A stretch of DNA of 64,000 bases from Streptomyces sp. NBC_01298 (GTDB lineage: Bacteria; Actinomycetota; Actinomycetes; Streptomycetales; Streptomycetaceae), in contig NZ_CP108414.1 of the NCBI RefSeq assembly GCF_035978755.1, positions 1,922,001-1,986,000 on the forward strand. Reading direction: 5' to 3'. Made by a program: the position numbers and the translations under genes. Numbering within the stretch: the first letter of the stretch is position 1; each line of letters starts with the position of its first letter. The notes under the pieces are model-generated. The model worked only from the letters and a program-made list of their open reading frames with translations, ran no database searches and was not told where the DNA came from. Below, piece by piece: positions 58,364 to 64,000 of the stretch.

Positions 58364-59600
58364 ACGCCCTCGACTCCCTCGACTCCGTTGCTTGCGGCGA
58401 CAGTTGTGGGTGTGCGGCCGGCGATGGCCGGCCCGGCCCGGCCCGCCGGGACAGCTCGCGGGCGTACATCACGCGCAGGCTCAACCCGGCGGTGGCCGCG
58501 AAGGCCGTCATCCCGCAGCCGACGGCGACCCCCGCGATCAGCGCGGTGGGACGGTCGAGGCCCGCGTACCGGTCCAAGGGCACGGCGGCGGCCAGCGAGA
58601 ACAGCGGCGCCAGGCACAAGGCCGTCAGGTGCAGGCGCCATTCCTCGCGCGCCCACCCGTCACCGCGCCGCCCGGCGCGCCGGTGGCGCACGGTCATCAC
58701 GGCGAACGCGGCCGCGTACGGGATCAGGTAGCCGAGGAGCAGCCGTCCGCCGACCGGGCCCCAGGACAGGAACGACCAGCCGATCCGGGCCAGGGCGGCG
58801 CCGCCGGCGAGGTGCGCCAGGACCAGCGCCGGGAACGGTACCCACGTCCCGGCGCCGCCGAGGGGGTCGGCGGCCGGCGCGCCGGTCCCGGGCACCGGCC
58901 TGCCACCGCGGTCGAGGGCGCGCGAGGCGAGCAGCGCGCCGAAGACGACGACGGAGCCGAGGTGCATGGTCGCGACCCGGTTGATCTCCTCCATCGACAG
59001 GCCCGGCAGCAGCCGGGGCAGCGCGCCCCATTCGAGGCGCAGCAGCGGCGCGGTCATCAGGTAGCCGTAACAGAGCAGCATCCACCGCTGGTGCAGGTCC
59101 GGGAAGCGGCCCAGGGCCGCCAGGATCCCGAACGTCACGCTCAGCGTGGTGCCCACGAGGATGGCGGCCAGCGCGATCCAGAACGTCGGCCCGCTGAAGG
59201 CGTCCTCGGGCGCGGTGCGTACGAGGTACACCGCCGCGCCCGCCATGGAGGCGTACACCGTCACCGCGAACACGACTCCCGCCGCGCGGTGCAGGCGCGG
59301 ACGGCGCCGGACGGCCGACAGCAGCTGGACCGGTCCGAGCAGCATCAGCGCACCGCCCAGCACGGAGTGCACGACGAGCGGGACCAGGCTGCGCCCGTAC
59401 GGTGCCACGCGGGTCCGCAGCGCCTCGGCGACGTACTCCGGGGACACCGTCCGGCCCAGGATCCACTCCCCCGGGGCCGGTGCGCCGGGCCGGGCGTAGG
59501 ACCACAGTTCGGTCATGGCCACGGGCGCGTAGACCAGGCAGAGCGTCACCACCGCGAGGGTTGCCACGCGCGGCCACGGGACGCGCTGGAGACGGTTCAC
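58329..59600 (-). CDS. DUF2306-type membrane protein
   Basis: A 423-residue membrane protein with about nine hydrophobic helices. The segments VVHSVLGGALMLLGPVQLL, RRRPRLHRAAGVVFAVTVYAS and LHQRWMLLCYGYLMTAPLLRL with conserved His and Arg residues match DUF2306 proteins, which are uncharacterised. It starts at GTG 59600 with GGAGGGG 8 nt upstream. A 14-bp palindrome lies 45 nt upstream (59645-59658) and may be an operator. Confidence 0.82.
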   Translation of the reverse strand: MNRLQRVPWPRVATLAVVTLCLVYAPVAMTELWSYARPGAPAPGEWILGRTVSPEYVAEALRTRVAPYGRSLVPLVVHSVLGGALMLLGPVQLLSAVRRRPRLHRAAGVVFAVTVYASMAGAAVYLVRTAPEDAFSGPTFWIALAAILVGTTLSVTFGILAALGRFPDLHQRWMLLCYGYLMTAPLLRLEWGALPRLLPGLSMEEINRVATMHLGSVVVFGALLASRALDRGGRPVPGTGAPAADPLGGAGTWVPFPALVLAHLAGGAALARIGWSFLSWGPVGGRLLLGYLIPYAAAFAVMTVRHRRAGRRGDGWAREEWRLHLTALCLAPLFSLAAAVPLDRYAGLDRPTALIAGVAVGCGMTAFAATAGLSLRVMYARELSRRAGPGRPSPAAHPQLSPQATESRESRAYGSRTAGAGTG

Positions 59601-59644
59601 CGGGACTTCCCCTCCACCGCCGAAACTCGGCCGTCCGCTCTGGA

Positions 59645-59658
59645 CTACCGAAAGGTAG
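59645..59658. promoter_or_regulatory. Operator-like palindrome upstream of DUF2306 gene
   Basis: CTACC-GAAA-GGTAG, a 5-bp inverted repeat with GAAA spacer, in the 119-nt gap between the regulator gene and the DUF2306 gene. It resembles short operators of one-component regulators and could equally be a GNRA-capped RNA hairpin. Confidence 0.4.
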
Positions 59659-59719
59659 GGTCCTGTTCGACTCCTGGTCAACAAGGCTGCCGGATAACGT
59701 TTTCGCGGTCCCCGACGGG

Positions 59720-60775
59720 TCAGATCCAGCCCCGCCGGGCCGCGATGGCTCCCGCCTGGAAGCGGTTCGCCGCGCCCAGCTGGTCGTGCAGGCGGCTCAT
59801 CCGGCGCCGCATGGTCCGTACCGACCAGCCCAGTTGGCGCGCGATCGCCTCGTCCTTCAACCCGCTGACCAGCAGGGCGAGGAGCAGTCGGTCCTCCTCG
59901 CCGGGCTCCGCATCGCCGGATGCCGCCCCGCCCGATGCCACCTCGCCCGATGCCACCTCGCCCGATGCCACCTCGCCCGATGCCGCGGACTCCCCGCCGG
60001 GTCCCGTCGGCCGCGGCGGCGCGAGCAGGGGGGTCGCCACGGTCCAGCACAGCCGCCAGTAGTCCGTCAGCGCGTCGAGCAGCGACGACGGGCGGATCAC
60101 CGCCGCGCGCACGTCCGTCAGGTCCAGCGACAGGGGCATCAGCGCCAGGGCGTCGTCCGCGATCGCCAGCTTGATCCGCAGCCCGGGCAGCACCCGCGCC
60201 TGCTCCCCCTGGGCCACCAGCCGCCGGATGTCGTCCAGCACCCCCGGCCACTCCAGCGCCTCCGGGGCGTACACCGCGCGGTACGTCAGCCCGCCGCGCA
60301 TCGCCGTCTCCTCCACCGGATTGGCGGTGGTCAGCGCGTAGGGCGGCCGGTCCAGGGTCCGCACCTGGTGCTTGGCCTCCTGCTGGAGCCGTACGAACCA
60401 ACGGCCCAGCGCCTCCCGGCCGGAGACGATCTCGACCTCCTTGGCATCGCCGCGCCGGGCCGCCTCGAAGAGACCGGCGAGCTCGCCGGCCGCCGACCGT
60501 ACCCGGCCCAGTTCCACGGTGCGCTCCTGGATCAGCGCCTCCACCGCGTGCTGCGGGTCGATGGCCGCGTAGCGCCGCCGGGGGCCGGACAGCCGTCCGA
60601 CCAGCCCGCGGTCGTGCATGCGGTCGAGGGCGCGCGCCACCCGCTCCGGGCCCGTGCCGAGTTCGCCCGCCAGCTCGGCGGGCGCGGCCGCCTGCCGGGC
60701 GAGCAGCGCGCGGTAGACCTGCTCGTCGAAGGCGTCGATGCCGACGGCCGCCAGTTCCTGGGACATGCGGGCCAT
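59720..60775 (-). CDS. HTH transcriptional regulator (TrmB-like N-terminus, LuxR-type C-terminus)
   Basis: About 351 residues. The N-terminal 70 residues form a TrmB-like winged helix (DEQVYRALLARQAAAPAELAGELG). The central part (about 110-265) is a ligand-sensing-like domain (SGREALGRWFVRLQQEAKHQV). The C-terminus carries a LuxR-type helix-turn-helix (LVSGLKDEAIARQLGWSVRTMRRRMSRL) ending RRGWI. Before it is a 15-bp repeat tract encoding GEVAS units. ATG 60775 was chosen; 60766 is an alternative. It is divergent from the S8 peptidase gene with an 82-nt gap that holds an inverted repeat, suggesting control of that gene and of itself. The broken gene near 39.2-40.0 kb is a relative. Confidence 0.92.
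   Translation of the reverse strand: MARMSQELAAVGIDAFDEQVYRALLARQAAAPAELAGELGTGPERVARALDRMHDRGLVGRLSGPRRRYAAIDPQHAVEALIQERTVELGRVRSAAGELAGLFEAARRGDAKEVEIVSGREALGRWFVRLQQEAKHQVRTLDRPPYALTTANPVEETAMRGGLTYRAVYAPEALEWPGVLDDIRRLVAQGEQARVLPGLRIKLAIADDALALMPLSLDLTDVRAAVIRPSSLLDALTDYWRLCWTVATPLLAPPRPTGPGGESAASGEVASGEVASGEVASGGAASGDAEPGEEDRLLLALLVSGLKDEAIARQLGWSVRTMRRRMSRLHDQLGAANRFQAGAIAARRGWI
59918..59992. repeat. 15-bp in-frame tandem repeat in regulator gene
   Basis: Five copies of a GATGCCACCTCGCCC-like unit, three of them identical, encoding Ser-Gly-Glu-Val-Ala-type pentapeptides in the linker before the HTH domain. Confidence 0.9.
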
Positions 60776-60776
60776 C

Positions 60777-60811
60777 GTGGCCCACCTGTGCCAGCGGCAG
60801 CAATGGGCCAC
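60777..60811. promoter_or_regulatory. Inverted repeat in the divergent regulator/protease promoter
   Basis: GTGGCCCA (60777-60784) and TGGGCCAC (60804-60811) are exact reverse complements with a 19-nt spacer, located between the two divergent starts. It is a candidate binding site for the adjacent regulator. Confidence 0.5.
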
Positions 60812-60857
60812 AGGGAATCGTTGCCCTATCCGGACCGGGCCGCATTAGGTACCGCCT

Positions 60858-63800
60858 ATGGGTCACTCACACCGAAGAACTGTGCATACGGGCCTGGTGG
60901 CCGCGGTGCTCGGCGGACTGCTGGTCTCGGTCCCGCCCGCCGTCGCCGCCGCCCCCGAGTCCGCGGACCACGGCACGCGGCGGGTCATCGTCGAGTTCGA
61001 GGGCGCCCCGGCGCTGGCGGCCGTGCCCGGCTCCGCGAAGAGCTCCGCGAAGGACTCCGCGGGTGCCGGGAGCGCCGGGAACGCGAAGGACACGAAGGCC
61101 GCCCGGGCCGCGAAGGCCGCCGAGGTGACGGCCGCACGCAAAGACCTGACCGGCAGGCACGACGCGTTCCTGGCCGAGGCGAAGGGCGCCGGCGTCACCG
61201 CCAAGGCCGTACGCCGCCACACGCTGCTGCTCAACGCCGTGGCCATGACCGTCGGCTCCGCCGACCTGGCCACGCTGCGGAAGCTGCCGGGCGTGAAGTC
61301 CGTCAGCCCCGCCGGGACCTCGCGCGCCCTGGACACCGACGCCAACGAGGTCGTGGGCAACCCGGCCCTGTGGGCCCGGGAGGACCCGGCCGGCGTCAAG
61401 GTCACCGGCAAGGGCGTCACCGTCGCCGTGATCGACACCGGGGTGGACTACACCCACCCGGATCTGGGCGGCGGCTTCGGCGAGGGCCACAAGGTCGTCG
61501 GCGGCTGGGACTTCGTTGACAACGATGCCAACCCGATGGACGACAACGGCCACGGCACCCATGTGGCGGGCATCGTCGCGGGCAGGGCGGCCACGGCGGC
61601 GGGCGTCACGGGCGCCGCTCCGGACGCCGAGCTGCTGGCGTACAAGGTGCTCGGCGCCGACGGCAGCGGCGACGACTCCGGCATCATCGCGGCCATCGAG
61701 GCCGCGGTGGACCCGGCCAACCCGCACCGCGCCGACATCGTCAACATGAGCCTGGGCAACAGCGCGGGCACCGCGAGCGACCCGCTGTCCCGGGCCGCGT
61801 CCGCGGCCGTCGACGCCGGCGTCCTGGTCTTCGCCGCCGCCGGCAACGCCGGTCCCGGCTACTGGACCGTCGGCTCCCCGGCCGCCGCTCCCGGCGTCAT
61901 CGCCGTCGGCGCCTCCACGAGCGGGATCCGGCTGCCCGTGCTCAAGGCGGCGGGCGACACCCTGCAGAGCTACCGGGGCGGGCGGTCCGCGAACCCGCCG
62001 GCCGCCGAGGTGACCGCCGGGGTCGTCTCCATCGGCATGGGCACCGCGGAGGACTGGGCGAAGGCGGGCGACGTCAGCGGCAAGGTCGTGCTGTACGCGA
62101 TCCCGCCGGCCGTGAACCCGTACGAGGTGTGGCCCGAGGAGCTCGAGACCTGGCGCGAGGCCGAACGGCGCGGCGCCGCCGCCCTGGTGGGCGGCGTGGG
62201 CGGCGGTGGTGGCGGCCCGGTCGTGTTCGGCGGCAGGAGCCGTACGAACCCGCTCCAGCCGCGCCGCGAGCGGGAAACCGCCCGCGGCGGAGCCGCCGCC
62301 CGGAGCGAGGTACTGCTCGGTGCCACGCCCGCGGAGTCCGGCGACTCCCTGCGCCTGGACCGCCTCGTCGTGACCGGCGTGGACTACGAGACGGGTCAGC
62401 GGCTGGCCTCGCTGGCCGAGTCCGGCGGCGAGCTGGTGCTCGGCGGCCGTGACTCCACCGACGAGATGGCCTCCTTCTCCTCCCGCGGCCCGGACTCCGA
62501 ACGGCTCGGTCTCAAGCCCGAGATCGTCGCCCCGGGCGTCGAGATCCTCTCCACCGTACCCAAGGGCATCGAGTCCACGGGCTACCTGCGGATGTCCGGC
62601 ACCTCGATGGCCTCGCCGCTCGCCGCGGGCTCCGCGGCGCTGCTGCGCCAGCTCCACCCGGACCGCCCCGCGGACCGGCTGCGCGCCGAGGTGATCGGGT
62701 CCGCGAAGCCGCTCGACGGCCCGGACCTGCAGTCGCAGGGCAGCGGCCGGCTCGACACGGCCGCCGCGGCCGGGGCCGGGCTGTACGCCTCGCCCGCCAC
62801 CGTCTCCTTCGGCCTGGCCCACATGGACGGGCCGAAGGTCACCGGCGCCCGGGAGGTCGTGCTCCACAACACGGGCAGCGCGCCGATCACCGGCAAGGTG
62901 GCCGTCACCGGGCCCGCGACCGTCACCCCGGACCACCTCACCATCCCCGCGGGCGGTACCGCGAAGGTCACGCTGACCGTCGAGCGCGACCGGCCCGACA
63001 TCACGGACTACGCCACCAACTACCTCAGCGGCCGGGTCACCGTCACCCCCGACAAGGGCCGGGCGCTCACCGTCCCGTACCTGATGGCGGCCATCCCGCT
63101 GTACGTGGACCCGGCCGAGGACCCGTCCAACGACGGCTCCACCACCGTGTACGTGTACAGCCCGACCCCGCTCACCGCGCCGCCGGTGCTGACGGTCACC
63201 CCGCCCAAGGGCAAGCCCTACACCAAGGCGACGGCTCCCACCTCGGACCCGTCCTACTACCGGGCCGATTTCACCGGCCTCGGATCGGGCGTCCACACGA
63301 TGACCGCCCGCGCCACCACGGCCACCGCGGTGCGCCAGTACGGTACCGGCGCCTTCGAGGTGACCCTCAAGGCGTCCAAGGACAGGGACTGGAAGCCGGT
63401 CGGCCCGAACAGCGCGGTGGGTACGACCCAGTTGACCCCCGGCGAGCCGAAGCAGGCCGTGATGACCCAGGGCACCCGGCCGGGTGCCTGGCTCACGACC
63501 GACGGCGGCAAGAGCTGGCAGCAGCGGGGCCACACACCGGTCAGCAACGCGCTGCGGGAACCGTCCCTGGTCATCGACTCCCGCGATCCGAGCCGCTGGT
63601 GGGAGGCCGTGGTCAGCGCCCACCCGTCGGCGTTCCCGGAGGGCGGCGTGCTGATGCGCACCGAGGACAGCGGCCGCTCCTGGGAGCGGATGGCCGGCCC
63701 GCCGGCCACGATCACCGAGCTGACCGCCGATGCCCGCACCCGGGTCCTGCTCGCCACCTCCGACTACACCGGCGAGCGGTTCGTCAGCCGGGACCGGGGC

Positions 63801-64000
63801 GCCACCTGGACACCGGTGGACCTCTCGGGGATCACCGGGTACCTCACCAAGAGCGTGATCGGCGGCGACGACCTGTACCTCTGGGCCGGCCAGGCGATCT
63901 GGGTGATCCGCGACTTCGTCACCGGCTCTCCCCGGCCCGCGCAGAAGGTCTTCCAGGCCACGCCGCGCGTGCAGGTCATCGGCGGCTTCGACGCCGACGG
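60858..64000 (+). CDS. Secreted S8 (subtilisin-like) serine peptidase, 3' end cut by window edge
   Basis: Open from ATG 60858 to the end of the window, at least 1047 residues. A signal peptide (about 1-32; GLVAAVLGGLLVSVPPAVAA) is followed by an I9-type propeptide. The catalytic triad is Asp 193 (VAVIDTGVDYTHPDL), His 232 (DNGHGTHVAGI) and Ser 583 (SGTSMASP). A long insertion between His and Ser (about 360-480) has the position and Gly-rich pattern of a PA domain. After the catalytic part, beta-rich segments precede three Asp-box-like motifs of sialidase propellers (TTDGGKSW, TEDSGRSW, SRDRGATW). The triad is intact, so it should be active outside the cell. No start with a strong ribosome site is present. 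It is divergent from, and probably controlled by, the HTH regulator. Confidence 0.94.
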   Translation, partial: MGHSHRRTVHTGLVAAVLGGLLVSVPPAVAAAPESADHGTRRVIVEFEGAPALAAVPGSAKSSAKDSAGAGSAGNAKDTKAARAAKAAEVTAARKDLTGRHDAFLAEAKGAGVTAKAVRRHTLLLNAVAMTVGSADLATLRKLPGVKSVSPAGTSRALDTDANEVVGNPALWAREDPAGVKVTGKGVTVAVIDTGVDYTHPDLGGGFGEGHKVVGGWDFVDNDANPMDDNGHGTHVAGIVAGRAATAAGVTGAAPDAELLAYKVLGADGSGDDSGIIAAIEAAVDPANPHRADIVNMSLGNSAGTASDPLSRAASAAVDAGVLVFAAAGNAGPGYWTVGSPAAAPGVIAVGASTSGIRLPVLKAAGDTLQSYRGGRSANPPAAEVTAGVVSIGMGTAEDWAKAGDVSGKVVLYAIPPAVNPYEVWPEELETWREAERRGAAALVGGVGGGGGGPVVFGGRSRTNPLQPRRERETARGGAAARSEVLLGATPAESGDSLRLDRLVVTGVDYETGQRLASLAESGGELVLGGRDSTDEMASFSSRGPDSERLGLKPEIVAPGVEILSTVPKGIESTGYLRMSGTSMASPLAAGSAALLRQLHPDRPADRLRAEVIGSAKPLDGPDLQSQGSGRLDTAAAAGAGLYASPATVSFGLAHMDGPKVTGAREVVLHNTGSAPITGKVAVTGPATVTPDHLTIPAGGTAKVTLTVERDRPDITDYATNYLSGRVTVTPDKGRALTVPYLMAAIPLYVDPAEDPSNDGSTTVYVYSPTPLTAPPVLTVTPPKGKPYTKATAPTSDPSYYRADFTGLGSGVHTMTARATTATAVRQYGTGAFEVTLKASKDRDWKPVGPNSAVGTTQLTPGEPKQAVMTQGTRPGAWLTTDGGKSWQQRGHTPVSNALREPSLVIDSRDPSRWWEAVVSAHPSAFPEGGVLMRTEDSGRSWERMAGPPATITELTADARTRVLLATSDYTGERFVSRDRGATWTPVDLSGITGYLTKSVIGGDDLYLWAGQAIWVIRDFVTGSPRPAQKVFQATPRVQVIGGFDAD

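Noticed and set aside
58329..60866. 845-codon minus-strand frame as a single protein
   Set aside because: Only the part from GTG 59600 onward is a coherent DUF2306-like membrane protein; the upstream part is the HTH regulator gene read in another frame.
60867..63623. Very long open frame on the minus strand opposite the S8 peptidase gene
   Set aside because: It mirrors a high-GC coding gene with an intact catalytic triad on the plus strand. Its product has no recognisable domain and is low-complexity, typical of a shadow frame.

Overview
The window is actinobacterial and almost certainly Streptomyces. It has very high G+C coding sequence, GTG/ATG starts with ATGA or GTGA stop-start couplings, a SARP-type regulator, an LmbU-family regulator, a complete conservon (cvn) operon, and rare TTA leucine codons in two conservon genes. 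No rRNA, tRNA or CRISPR was seen.

Region 1 (1-19,458): the 3' end of a modular type I polyketide synthase, cut by the window edge. It holds three complete or nearly complete KS-AT-DH-KR-ACP modules. All AT motifs look malonyl-CoA specific and all DH and KR catalytic residues are present, so the encoded product segment is a conjugated triene. There is no thioesterase. A perfect stem-loop terminator, a SnoaL-like protein, a large SARP-AAA regulator, an AT-rich spacer, and a GNAT acetyltransferase behind a candidate leader peptide follow.

Region 2 (19,579-38,641, all on the minus strand): an NRPS operon read from right to left as type II thioesterase, SDR, NRPS-C (degenerate C - A, Thr-like - T), ATP-grasp ligase, NRPS-B (A, Val-like - T - C), NRPS-A (half C - A, Ser - T - C - relic A - T - Cys-type TE), P450, ATP-grasp ligase, MFS exporter and a second type II thioesterase. 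This is the most unusual part. The assembly line has a module with an excised adenylation domain, a C domain with His-to-Asn in its catalytic motif, a thioesterase with Cys in place of Ser, and two amide-bond-forming ATP-grasp enzymes that could supply bonds or blocks off-template. A strong hairpin divides the operon after the P450. Whether the PKS and NRPS make one hybrid product is not decided by the sequence; adjacency suggests it.

Region 3 (38,642-45,832): regulatory and boundary sequence. It contains the operon's upstream region, a 48-bp perfect palindrome, a frameshifted HTH regulator pseudogene, an intact LmbU-family regulator, a DUF1254 protein, a 171-bp MITE-like hairpin flanked by CTAG duplications, a VOC protein, a HopJ-family protein and an uncharacterised protein.

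Region 4 (45,833-52,506): conservon cvnA-E plus a second P450 and an enoyl-CoA hydratase. CvnB carries two roadblock domains and CvnE lacks the ExxR motif, as in CYP157.

Region 5 (52,513-64,000): a giant HEAT-repeat protein, two membrane proteins, an intact paralogue of the broken regulator, and a divergent secreted subtilisin-like protease truncated by the window end. Several unrelated genes here and in region 2 carry in-frame short tandem repeats in linkers.
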